The position numbers were made by a program, and so were the translations under genes. From NCBI GenBank assembly GCA_904501895.1, contig CAJGCX010000065.1:1-9661 (forward strand): a stretch of DNA of 9,661 nucleotides. Direction: 5' to 3'. The stretch comes from Clostridiaceae bacterium (GTDB lineage Bacteria; Bacillota; Clostridia; Oscillospirales; Acutalibacteraceae). Below, in pieces: positions 1 through 7,700 of this stretch. The notes beneath the pieces were generated by a model. That model was not told the DNA's origin and did not search any database. It worked only from the letters and a program-made list of their open reading frames with translations. Positions within the stretch are counted from its first letter, which is position 1, and each line of letters begins with the position of its first letter.

Positions 1-777
1 AATTGTGTATGGGTTAATGATTTCATAAAAGTCCGACCCATCTCCAACGTACTCTGTCTGCATATTCATAGCCATTGTCCAAGGTGTAAGTAAATATACA
101 AATGTCTCAAAATCAAAGCTACCTCTGATAAAGCCCTTGAGATAATAGCTCATAATTGAATTTGCAGTGCAAAATGCAGAAAATGGAATTGCTGTAACTG
201 TAAGTGAAGCTGCAACTGCCTCAAAAATGTTGCCTGATACCATTATCATTGCTGAAACAAGTGAATATCCCACAAGTCCACATACGAAAAGTAAGCTCGT
301 GAAATAGAGGAAAAGACTTGTCTGATAAGAATGGTAACCAAATGAAGCAATATTTATAATGTAGGTTAGAAGGAGTGGTACAAGCACAGCCACAAAGAGC
401 ATAAGAGCACCTGAAAGGAGTCTGTTTGTCACCATTGTTTTACGCTTTACACCAAGGCTTAAAAAAACATTAACCTGCTTTTTTGAAAGCATAAAAGAGA
501 AGGACTTTAAAGCTGTGAGCATACCACAGATAACCATTCCTATTGGTAACAAATCAAAGGAATAATAAAATGTTGAGTGTGGTGTAAAAAACATTGAGAT
601 TTCAGTATGCTCCTTTGCCATAAGGAATTCTTCTGCTGTCACATAATCAAAAACAGGTATTGTCACCATTGTAAAAAGCAAAACGAGTGCGATTAACGGA
701 AACGGAAGTGAACCTATAAGACTACGCTTGAAATCATTTTTATTCACATTATTTTTCAAAGACTTTTGTGATGTCAT
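1..777 (-). CDS. ABC transporter permease, partial (C-terminus beyond window)
   Basis: This is an open minus-strand frame of 259 codons that runs off the window's left edge without a stop. The start is ATG at 777-775, preceded by GGAGG nine bases upstream; that ribosome site lies inside the end of the ATPase gene. After a basic N-terminus (MTSQKSLKNNVNKNDFKR) come a membrane segment at about residues 22-43, an external stretch, and several more hydrophobic segments (about 75-95, 115-145, 155-180, 182-205). The cytoplasmic loop with SKKQVNVFLSLGVKRK (about 98-113) resembles the coupling loop of ABC-2-like permeases that pair with YtrB-like ATPases. The gene overlaps the ATPase by 29 nt, so it is almost certainly translationally coupled and its membrane partner. 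The exported substrate cannot be read from sequence. YtrABC-like systems answer to cell-wall stress in Bacillus, so an envelope or antimicrobial role is possible but inferred. Confidence 0.88.
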   Translation of the reverse strand, partial: MTSQKSLKNNVNKNDFKRSLIGSLPFPLIALVLLFTMVTIPVFDYVTAEEFLMAKEHTEISMFFTPHSTFYYSFDLLPIGMVICGMLTALKSFSFMLSKKQVNVFLSLGVKRKTMVTNRLLSGALMLFVAVLVPLLLTYIINIASFGYHSYQTSLFLYFTSLLFVCGLVGYSLVSAMIMVSGNIFEAVAASLTVTAIPFSAFCTANSIMSYYLKGFIRGSFDFETFVYLLTPWTMAMNMQTEYVGDGSDFYEIINPYTI

Positions 778-1651
778 ATTTCTTATCCTCCATTTCGTTT
801 AAGAATACCTCTTCCATTGTAAGCTGATATTCATCAATAGCCATTGGAAGAAGAGAATTGAGCTTTGGTCTTTGCTCATCTGCATTTTTCTCGAAAATAA
901 TCATTGCAACTCTGCCGTCAATTTCAAGTGACTTATACTGAATATTTCTGAAATCATTTTCAGTAACCTGACGGTCAAAAATAAGTCTGAATTTACTGTA
1001 ATTCTTTGAAATGTCATAAACAGAGCAGTCCATTGTAAGCTTTTTACCGTTAATAAGACCAACATTGTCACAAAGGTCAGAAAGCTCTGACAAATTGTGT
1101 GATGAAATAATGAGAGAAGATTCTGTTTCTGCCATATATTCCATAAAAAGCTTCTTTGTAATCTCTTTTTTCTGTGGGTCAAGTCCGTCAAAGGTCTCGT
1201 CAAGAAGCAAATATTTAGGACGTGATGCAAGGGCTAAAATAAGCTCTGCCTGTCGTTGCATACCCTTTGAAAAGCCTCTGATTTTCTTTTTACCGTCAAG
1301 ACCGTAAACCTCTAAAAGATTATTGAGTGTCTTTTTGCTGAAATTCGGATGGTAGTCAGCGTAAAAATTTGCCATTGTGTAAACGGAAGCATTCATAGGA
1401 AAATAAAGGTCATCAGGAATGTAAAACAAATCCTTTCTGACATTGTCGTTGTCAAATGTTTCAGCACCGTCCATAAGGACCTTACCCCCGTCAGCCTTAT
1501 AAATTCCTGCTGCTGTTTTTAAAAGTGTGGTTTTACCTGCACCATTATAGCCGATAAGACCGTAAATTGATGATGGCTCAACTTTGAATGATATATCCTC
1601 AACTGCTGTGAAGTCCCCAAATTTCTTTGTAACATTTACAAATTCAATCAT
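749..1651 (-). CDS. ABC transporter ATP-binding protein (YtrB/BcrA-like)
   Basis: This 300-residue protein is the nucleotide-binding subunit of an ABC transporter and powers the permease encoded next to it, on the cytoplasmic face of the membrane. Visible motifs are Walker A GYNGAGKTT (residues 34-42), the signature FSKGM (127-131, replacing LSGGQ), Walker B YLLLDE with the D-loop FDGLDP (147-159), and the switch histidine in SSHNLSEL (H185). The Q-loop region reads YIPDD (78-82), without a glutamine. That is common in ATPases of GntR-linked exporters and is not a sign of decay. The C-terminal ~80 residues form an accessory domain. The ATG start has AAAGGAG eight to nine bases upstream and overlaps the GntR stop codon in an ATGA junction. 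The downstream permease starts inside this gene. Assignment to the ABC family is certain; the transported substrate is unknown. Confidence 0.95.
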   Translation of the reverse strand: MIEFVNVTKKFGDFTAVEDISFKVEPSSIYGLIGYNGAGKTTLLKTAAGIYKADGGKVLMDGAETFDNDNVRKDLFYIPDDLYFPMNASVYTMANFYADYHPNFSKKTLNNLLEVYGLDGKKKIRGFSKGMQRQAELILALASRPKYLLLDETFDGLDPQKKEITKKLFMEYMAETESSLIISSHNLSELSDLCDNVGLINGKKLTMDCSVYDISKNYSKFRLIFDRQVTENDFRNIQYKSLEIDGRVAMIIFEKNADEQRPKLNSLLPMAIDEYQLTMEEVFLNEMEDKKYDITKVFEK

Positions 1652-2025
1652 TTCTCGTCATCTCCTTTGAAAAGTTCATTGAGAAGTCCTTCAACCTGCT
1701 TTCTGTCAACACCCATAGCCTTGGCATTGACTAATGATGCTCTGAGAGCATCCAACGACTGCTGAAGGAAGATGTTTCTGGATTCTGCATCACCGCTTAT
1801 GAATACGCCTTTTCCTGCAATTGTATAGATAACTCCCTGAGCCTCCAACTCCGATAACGCGCGCTTAACGGTGTTGATATTCAAGCCCAGTTGCGCTGAG
1901 AGTTGTCTTAAAGACGGTAGCTGGTCGTCTTTTTTCAGCACACCTCTACTTATATCAAGGACAATCTGCTCCTTAATCTGCTCATAAATAGGTGTTCTGG
2001 AATGGTAGTCAAGAAAAATATTCAC
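1648..2025 (-). CDS. GntR-family transcriptional regulator, YtrA subfamily
   Basis: This 125-residue DNA-binding protein is the first gene of the ABC operon and probably its autorepressor. The N-terminus (NIFLDYHSRTPIYEQIKEQI) opens the GntR winged helix. The recognition region PSLRQLSAQLGLNINTVKRAL (residues 37-57) and the wing, ending GKGVFI (71-76), are typical of the family. Only about 45 residues follow, forming a short two-helix C-terminus. That short tail defines the YtrA subfamily and lacks the large ligand domain of FadR or HutC types. The start is GTG at 2025-2023, chosen because a perfect anti-16S match (AGGAGGTGAT) sits five bases upstream. The stop overlaps the ATPase start. Binding to the inverted repeat just upstream is inferred. 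The signal that relieves repression is unknown. Confidence 0.93.
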   Translation of the reverse strand: MNIFLDYHSRTPIYEQIKEQIVLDISRGVLKKDDQLPSLRQLSAQLGLNINTVKRALSELEAQGVIYTIAGKGVFISGDAESRNIFLQQSLDALRASLVNAKAMGVDRKQVEGLLNELFKGDDEK

Positions 2026-2045
2026 GGTGTATCACCTCCTGTGTC

Positions 2046-2081
2046 AACTGTACTAACTGTGCTATTTCAATTAGTACAGTT
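2046..2081. promoter_or_regulatory. Candidate GntR/YtrA operator (11-bp inverted repeat)
   Basis: The arms AACTGTACTAA (2046-2056) and TTAGTACAGTT (2071-2081) are perfect reverse complements separated by 14 bases. The element lies between the predicted -10 box and the regulator's ribosome site and spans the predicted transcription start near 2077, an ideal place for a repressor. Known YtrA-type operators are also inverted repeats with TGTA/TACA cores. In the transcript the same arms could form a hairpin ending five bases before the ribosome site, so an additional RNA-level role is possible. Confidence 0.8.
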
Positions 2082-2083
2082 TC

Positions 2084-2112
2084 ATATTACAGCATATTTC
2101 CCCATTTGTCAA
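2084..2112 (-). promoter_or_regulatory. Sigma-A-type promoter of the GntR-ABC operon
   Basis: Reading the minus strand, a perfect -35 box TTGACA (2112-2107) is followed after 17 bases by TAATAT (2089-2084). An overlapping alternative -10 is TGTAAT (2091-2086) with an extended-type TGC ahead of it, at a 15-base spacer. Transcription would start near 2077, inside the inverted repeat, giving a leader of about 50 nt before the GTG start. This fits repression by the first gene's product. Confidence 0.75.
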
Positions 2113-2170
2113 TATAGATTTTTGAATTTTTTTAATAAATTGGAGGTTATCGGGGAGTTCTATTTTGATA

Positions 2171-2284
2171 CCCCCCTCAGTCAAATGCTACGCATTTGCC
2201 AGCTCCCCCTCAAGTGGGGAGCCCAATTTAGCCTTCCCCCTGGAGGGGAAGGTGGCACGAGCATAGCGAGTGACGGAAAGGGGG
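2171..2284. repeat. GC-rich multi-hairpin palindromic intergenic repeat
   Basis: This element stands out from its AT-rich surroundings by its C- and G-runs. It contains three strong hairpins: CAAATGC/GCATTTG (2182-2188 with 2192-2198), GCTCCCC/GGGGAGC (2202-2208 with 2216-2222) and CCTTCCCC/GGGGAAGG (2232-2239 with 2245-2252). A weaker one covers about 2256-2272. The ends are imperfect inverted repeats: a C-run followed by TCAGTCA on the left, and TGACGG followed by a G-run on the right. The whole unit is therefore cruciform-like. Similar elements with the same CCCC/GGGG hairpins are, from memory, widely dispersed in Oscillospiraceae genomes, probably as REP- or MITE-like elements; this window holds only one copy. 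It encodes no transposase. The frames through it are not genes. Confidence 0.72.
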
Positions 2285-2313
2285 AATTATCCCTACAAAT
2301 TATAATTTAACAT

Positions 2314-2341
2314 AAAAAAACGGAGCCGTGTGGACTCCGTT
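2314..2341 (-). terminator. Intrinsic terminator of the GH51-like gene
   Basis: On the minus strand a stem AACGGAG/CTCCGTT (2341-2335 with 2325-2319), extended by an inner CC/GG pair around a GTGT-type loop with one bulged base, runs straight into seven T residues (2320-2314). It begins 17 bases after the stop codon of the GH51-like gene. The plus strand has no T-run after the stem, so the terminator works in one direction only. Confidence 0.88.
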
Positions 2342-2358
2342 AATAAAATATTATTCAA

Positions 2359-4599
2359 TTATTTTTTCTTAACCTTTTTGTGGTGCTTCATTCTTGTAAG
2401 GAGAATTACAGCGCCTGTCACAAGGACAAAGGCAATAATCAGACAAGAAAGGATAACACCAACGTCTGTAGGCATATACGGTACTATCAATTCTGTTTCG
2501 GGGATACTGTAAAGCCCGCTTCCGTCGTTTGTTTCGTATGGAATACGGATTACGTTTATTGAGTAGCCTCGCAAATCATACAAAATCTGATTTTCCTGAA
2601 GAGTCAATTCACTTTCAACAGGTGCAACGTGCAAGTCCTCGTCCATTTCGTTACAAGCAGATTTGAAATTCTCCGACATAACAATAGCAGTAGGATTTTT
2701 CACATTGTCAAAGCCCTCAATATTGATATTGAGTCTCTGTGGCTTCTTTGTAGTGTTTACAAGCTTTACATAAACAACCTTTTCATCAGTATCAACTGTT
2801 ACTGAACGGTAAACACCATCTATTTCCTCATCATTCACTTCTACATAATGAGTTCCCACATTATTTGAGAAGAGCATCTGCATATAATAATCAGGAGTGA
2901 GGAGCAATCTGTGAGAATCAAACCAGATAAGGCTTGTATCACCTGTCTGTGCATTAATTTTTTCAAGTGTTGTTTCGTAAGAGGTCATCTGCACAAGGTC
3001 ACCATTACGCTCAACACCCATTAAGAATGAAGCGTTTTCTATTGCAGACCAGATATTATTCTTTGTGACAGTATCACCGATTACAGTATCAACTGAATAA
3101 GCATTTACACCAATCTGCAAACCGCTTCTGGCTCTTTCATCATAGGTAACTGCCTTTGAAAAGAGCTTTCCACCCTTTACACAATAGGTTTCGTCAACAA
3201 TAACATCTCTGTACTGTTCCTTTGCCTTTTCAACAACCTCTGCGCTCTGTCCGTTACTGCTTGTGCTGATTATGATTCTTACATCAGGGTATCTGCCTTG
3301 AATCAACCTGTAAATCTCATCAAAGTTTCTCCAGAACAAATCGCCGTATTCACAGTTTGCAACTGCAATATATTTTAAATCAAAAGCGTTTTTATGTCCG
3401 TCTTCCACTCTTTTTGCACCAAATACAGTTGTTTCGTCACCACACGCATATTCAAGAAGGTCAAGGACACTCTGAAGATAATTATCAAAGCCCTCTGTGC
3501 CAGGACAATAAGAAATTGTGTCAAGGTAAGTCTGCCATTCCTCGTCAGTCATTCTTCCTTCTTCGTGCTTTTCCTTATTTTCCTTATATTCCTCAACTGC
3601 AGATGTTACAATACCACAGTTTATTGTAGGAATTGCACTTGCGCCAATATCCTCACATAAGAGAAGATATTCATACATACCCATTGAATTTGAGTTTACT
3701 GAATAAACATTTTTGTTGTAATGAGTAAAGCTCTGCTTTCTTGTTTCAAGAGGACCTGTTGTATTCTTCCAGCTGCCAATGTTTTCAACATTTGTTGAAG
3801 CATCAAGCTCACCTGCAGAAAATCTTATAAATGCTGGTGAAAGATTATAAATCGCTCTTACAAGGTCGGTTCTAAGGGACACATATTTCCATGTGCTGTT
3901 ACCAAAACCGTAGCTACTCATCGGAACAAGTGTTACGTGGTCAATGTGAAATGTTCCTGTACCCTCAAAATCAAGCTGTAAAGCACCGTCAGCAGTAACA
4001 TCTGACTTGATTTCAAGTGTTATAGGCATCCATTCACTACAATGGTCAATATTGAACTGATATTTTTCAGTATTACCCTCTGCAGAAAGTGAAGCAGTTA
4101 TTGTACCTGTATAGTCAACATTTCTGAAATAAGCTGTAAACTGATAAATCTCATTTCTCTTAAATGCCATATCAGGAGTTTCTGCCTTTTGAGAATTTAC
4201 CTGATATGTCTTATAGTTATAAACCTCTTTATAGCCTGTGTTTTTAACAGTACCTTTTTCATCAACAGTAACCGAAAGATAACTTGCGTTATTTTCATTA
4301 AGTCCGTCTTCAAAGGAAACCTTGTATGTTTCAGCAGAAATATCCCAGCTTGCAACAGGGTTACTGCTGTATTCAAATGAATTGTTATTCACAAGATTTG
4401 AAACAATACCACCATCAATTGCATTACCCTGATTTTCAAGAGTAAGACCGTAAAGGTCGTCACTTATAGACTGAGCAATATTGTCAGCAGAAATATTAAG
4501 TGACGGAATAATCTTTTCAGTTATACTGCTTCCTGTAAGGCATACAAAGGCAGAGGCAATCACAACAAAAGCCAAAATTAACGCTATCACTTTTTTCAT
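2359..4599 (-). CDS. Membrane-anchored GH51-like protein, probable pseudo-arabinofuranosidase
   Basis: This 746-residue protein has an export segment (MKK then hydrophobic residues 4-23) and a C-terminal membrane helix (about 712-735) ending in the basic tail MKHHKKVKKK, so the bulk lies outside the cell. GH51 landmarks appear in order: LYGLTLE...AIDGGIVSNLVNNNSFEY (50-77), a carbohydrate-binding-like beta-sandwich insert (about 80-225), LRTDLVRAIYNLSPAFIRFSAG (242-263), a WK..TGPLETR match (277-287), the acid/base strand YIAVANCEYG (410-419), VDETY (468-472), RSGLQIGVNAYSV (491-503) and SFLMGVERNGDLVQMTSY (524-541). Active GH51 enzymes have GNE at the acid/base strand and SEY or GEY at the nucleophile strand. 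Here these read ANC (Cys416) and NAY (Ala500), so both catalytic glutamates seem lost. The ATG has AGGTGA six bases upstream. Its own promoter and terminator flank it. The family is clear; loss of activity is inferred from an alignment made from memory, and a binding or sensing role is hypothetical. Confidence 0.9.
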   Translation of the reverse strand: MKKVIALILAFVVIASAFVCLTGSSITEKIIPSLNISADNIAQSISDDLYGLTLENQGNAIDGGIVSNLVNNNSFEYSSNPVASWDISAETYKVSFEDGLNENNASYLSVTVDEKGTVKNTGYKEVYNYKTYQVNSQKAETPDMAFKRNEIYQFTAYFRNVDYTGTITASLSAEGNTEKYQFNIDHCSEWMPITLEIKSDVTADGALQLDFEGTGTFHIDHVTLVPMSSYGFGNSTWKYVSLRTDLVRAIYNLSPAFIRFSAGELDASTNVENIGSWKNTTGPLETRKQSFTHYNKNVYSVNSNSMGMYEYLLLCEDIGASAIPTINCGIVTSAVEEYKENKEKHEEGRMTDEEWQTYLDTISYCPGTEGFDNYLQSVLDLLEYACGDETTVFGAKRVEDGHKNAFDLKYIAVANCEYGDLFWRNFDEIYRLIQGRYPDVRIIISTSSNGQSAEVVEKAKEQYRDVIVDETYCVKGGKLFSKAVTYDERARSGLQIGVNAYSVDTVIGDTVTKNNIWSAIENASFLMGVERNGDLVQMTSYETTLEKINAQTGDTSLIWFDSHRLLLTPDYYMQMLFSNNVGTHYVEVNDEEIDGVYRSVTVDTDEKVVYVKLVNTTKKPQRLNINIEGFDNVKNPTAIVMSENFKSACNEMDEDLHVAPVESELTLQENQILYDLRGYSINVIRIPYETNDGSGLYSIPETELIVPYMPTDVGVILSCLIIAFVLVTGAVILLTRMKHHKKVKKK

Positions 4600-4639
4600 T
4601 TTCCGTCACCTGCTTTACATCAAAATTATACTATTATAT

Positions 4640-4668
4640 ATTTTACCAATAAATGTTTAATATGTCGA
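4640..4668 (-). promoter_or_regulatory. Promoter of the GH51-like gene
   Basis: On the minus strand, TCGACA (4668-4663, five of six matches) is followed after exactly 17 bases by TAAAAT (4645-4640, five of six). It predicts a start near 4633 and a leader of about 34 nt before the ATG at 4599. Two further TATAAT hexamers lie downstream (4638-4633 and 4630-4625) but have no convincing -35 box, so the start point is uncertain. Confidence 0.6.
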
Positions 4669-4698
4669 GTATTTTTTGCGATTTTTTTGTAACTTATG

Positions 4699-4727
4699 TT
4701 GATTTTTTTTACCCGAAACTATATAAT
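4699..4727 (+). promoter_or_regulatory. Promoter of the GH38-symporter operon
   Basis: TTGATT (4699-4704) is followed after 17 bases by a perfect TATAAT (4722-4727). The predicted start is near 4734, about 26 nt ahead of the mannosidase ATG. The divergent promoter's -35 box ends only 30 bases away, so one regulator bound in 4669-4698 could affect both directions. A small inverted repeat, CAATT/AATTG (4728-4740), sits at the start point but is too short to call an operator. Confidence 0.72.
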
Positions 4728-4759
4728 CAATTCATAATTGGAAAATTGGGGGCTTTTTT

Positions 4760-7700
4760 ATGGCTAAAAAGAAGGTTTATACTATTTCAAACGCCCATCT
4801 TGACACTATCTGGAGTTGGGATTTTGAAACAACAGTAGGGAAGTACATATACAACACTCTTAATGAGAATTTTCAGCGTTTTGAGAAATATCCTGAATAC
4901 AAATTCAATTTTGAAGGCTCATATCGTTATGAGCTTATGAAGGAATATTACCCTGAAATGTGGGAGAAAATGAAGTCCTACGTTGCACAGGGCAGATGGA
5001 ATGTGTGTGGTAGTGCGTTTGAAAATGGTGACGTTAATGTGCCATCACCTGAAGCACTTTTCAGAAATATTCTTCTTGGAAATGAGTATTTTGAGAAAAA
5101 TTTTGGTAAGAGAAGCTGTGATATTTTCTTGCCTGACTGCTTCGGCTTCGGTTATGCGCTCCCATCAATTATGCACCACGCAAACCTTAAGGGTTTCACA
5201 ACACAGAAGCTTACTTGGGGCTCAGCTTACGGAATTCCTTTTGACATCGGTAAATGGTATGGTGTTGACGGAAACTACATTTATGCAAATACTAATCCGG
5301 GTGCTTACGTTAAGGTGTTGCACAAGGTAAGAGATTATAAATTTGTAGCTGATAAATTAAAGGAAAATGAAAAGTACGATTTACCTATTACAGCAGTATT
5401 CCACGGTGTGGGTGACCGTGGTGGTGCACCAAAAGAGTCTTCAGTAAAAACAGTTTGTGATGAAATCGCAAAGAACAATAAGAGTGATATTGAAGTTTTA
5501 TCAGCCCCTGCTGACCAGATTTTCCACGATATTGACGCTATGCCTGAAGAAATCAAGCAGAAATTACCTGTATGGAATAACGAGCTTGTAATGACTAATC
5601 ACGCTGTTGGCGGTTATACATCACGTGCTATCGGTAAGCGTTGGAACAGACGAAATGAAGAAATTGCAGATATGGCAGAGCGCGCTTGTGTTACTGCTAT
5701 GGTGACAAATGGCTATAAATATCCACAAGAGCCACTTACAAGGGCTTGGAAACGAGTTATCGCTCATCAGTTCCATGACGATTTACCGGGAACATCAGTT
5801 CAGCGTGCTTACAGAAGAAGCTGGAACGATTATGCAATGTCACTTAATCAGTTCACAAACGAATATGAGGGTGCTGTAAAAGCGATTGCATCAAAAATTG
5901 ACACATCCTTTGTTAAGGGTACTGCAATTATCGTCAACAACCCTATGGAATACGAAAGAACAGGTGTTGTTACTGTTCAACTTCCTGCAAAATTATGTGG
6001 TAAGAATGTAAGCGTTCTCGATAGTGACGGTAAGGAATATGCAGTACAGATTAACAACGTTAAAAATGGTGTTGCAACAATTCTTATGAATGTTACTGTT
6101 CCACCTATGGGATATAAGGCGTTTGACTTAAGAAATAAGAAATCTCCTGTTAAATCAAAGCTTTTTGCATCAATTCAGATGCTTGAAAATGAAAAGTACA
6201 GAGTAGCACTTAACAGTAACGGTGATATTTCTTCAATTTTTGATAAGGAATTGAAGAAGGAAATTTTAAGTAAGCCAATTACAACAGGCATTTTCGATTA
6301 CAACGGTAGTAAGGATTGGCCTGCTTGGGAATTAAATTTCAGTGAGCTTAACCGTGAACCACAGAATAAGACAAAAATCAAGACAATCAAGGTTATTGAA
6401 AATGGTCCTTGCAGAGTAGCTCTCGAAATCGTAAAGACATTCGGTGACAGCACATTTACTTCAATCGTTGCCCTTAGTCGTGGCGGTAAGGTTGTTGAGG
6501 TTTACACAGAAGCTGAATGGCGTAGTAAACGTCACCTTGCAAAGGAGGTTTTCTCATTTACTGCTGAAAGCCCTGTTGCAACTTATGACCTTGGTCTTGG
6601 TGCTATCAAGCGTGGCAATATGAATGACAAGCTTTTTGAAGTCCCTGCACAGAAATGGGCTGACATTACTGATAAGGATGAAAAATTCGGCGTTTCAGTA
6701 ATCAGTGAATGTAAATATGGTTGGGATAAATTTGACAACAGCACTCTTCGTCTTACACTTATGCATACTCCATACAAAAATTATAAGATTGACAGTATGC
6801 AGTCAATGATGGAATTAGGTCTTAACAGATATTCCTATGCAATTTACTCACACGAAGGCACAGTTGCTCACGATACACAGACAGAAGCACGAAATTTTGT
6901 AATGCCTATGGCTTCATTTATAGCTTCAAAGCACGAGGGCGAATACAGTGAATATTCATTTGCTTCACTTTCAGGGAATGCAATTCTCCGTGCAATGAAA
7001 AAGGCTGAAAACAGTGACGAAATCATTGTCCGTATTGGTGAGGGTGAAAAGAAGGCACAAAAAGATGTTACTCTTTCACTTAATTGTGATGTTGCTTCTG
7101 CAAGAGAAATTTATGCATCAGAAGAACATATTTCAGATGTAAAGCTTAATGACGGTAAGCTTGTATTTGACTTAAAGCCTTATGAAATCAAGTCATTTGC
7201 TATTAAGGTTAAGAGTGCAGATAATGAAAATAACTATTATACAAATATTCCTCTTCAGGGAAATATTGTTCCATTCTCAATAAATGCAAAGCCAACAGGT
7301 AAATTACCTGTTATTAACAAGTCAATTCCAAAGGAAATTACTCCTGATGTTATTTCTTCAGGTGGTGTCGATTTCCAAATTTCTGAAAAAGCAATGCTTT
7401 GTGGTGGTCAGAGTCTTCCACTCTCTTCAAATACAAAGAAGGTACATCTTCTTATTGCATCACTTAATGGTGATAAGCACGTTAAAATCAATGATTACGC
7501 TTACAAAATCAACGATATTGAAGAGTATTATGCAGGTTGGGATTTGTATGATTTCAAAGAAGTAGCATATACAAAACAGGGCAAATTAGGTTATGAATTT
7601 ACACATTCACACACCGAAAATGGCGATGCTCAGTGTGCACAGTTGTTCTTCTGGCATGTTGAGGTTGATACCGAAAACAGAGATACAATTAATTTCCCTG

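Noticed and set aside
1408..1422. Missing Q-loop glutamine in the ABC ATPase as a sign of inactivation
   Set aside because: YIPDD at this place is usual for GntR-linked exporter ATPases, and Walker A, signature, Walker B and the switch histidine are all intact.
2171..2284. Possible CRISPR array from the repeated C/G-rich blocks
   Set aside because: The blocks are hairpin arms of differing sequence, not regularly spaced identical direct repeats with unique spacers.
2002..2310. Plus-strand 102-codon open frame across the regulator start and the repeat
   Set aside because: It runs antisense to the GntR start, through its promoter and then through the palindromic repeat. It has no ribosome site of note and its sequence is explained by those elements.
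2359..2520. Sortase (LPXTG-type) anchor in the GH51-like C-terminus
   Set aside because: The helix and basic tail resemble a sorting signal, but no LPXTG-like motif precedes the helix; IPETE and MPTD do not fit.
4531..4599. Lipoprotein signal at Cys20 of the GH51-like protein
   Set aside because: The residues before the cysteine are AFV, which do not fit a lipobox. A C-terminal membrane helix already explains anchoring.
4669..4721. Catabolite-response (cre) site near the divergent promoters
   Set aside because: TGTAACTTATGTTGA resembles one only in its first bases; the central CG and right half do not match the consensus.
4728..4740. CAATT/AATTG inverted repeat as operator of the mannosidase operon
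   Set aside because: Five-base AT-rich arms with a 3-base gap are expected by chance in such DNA. The position is suggestive but not enough.
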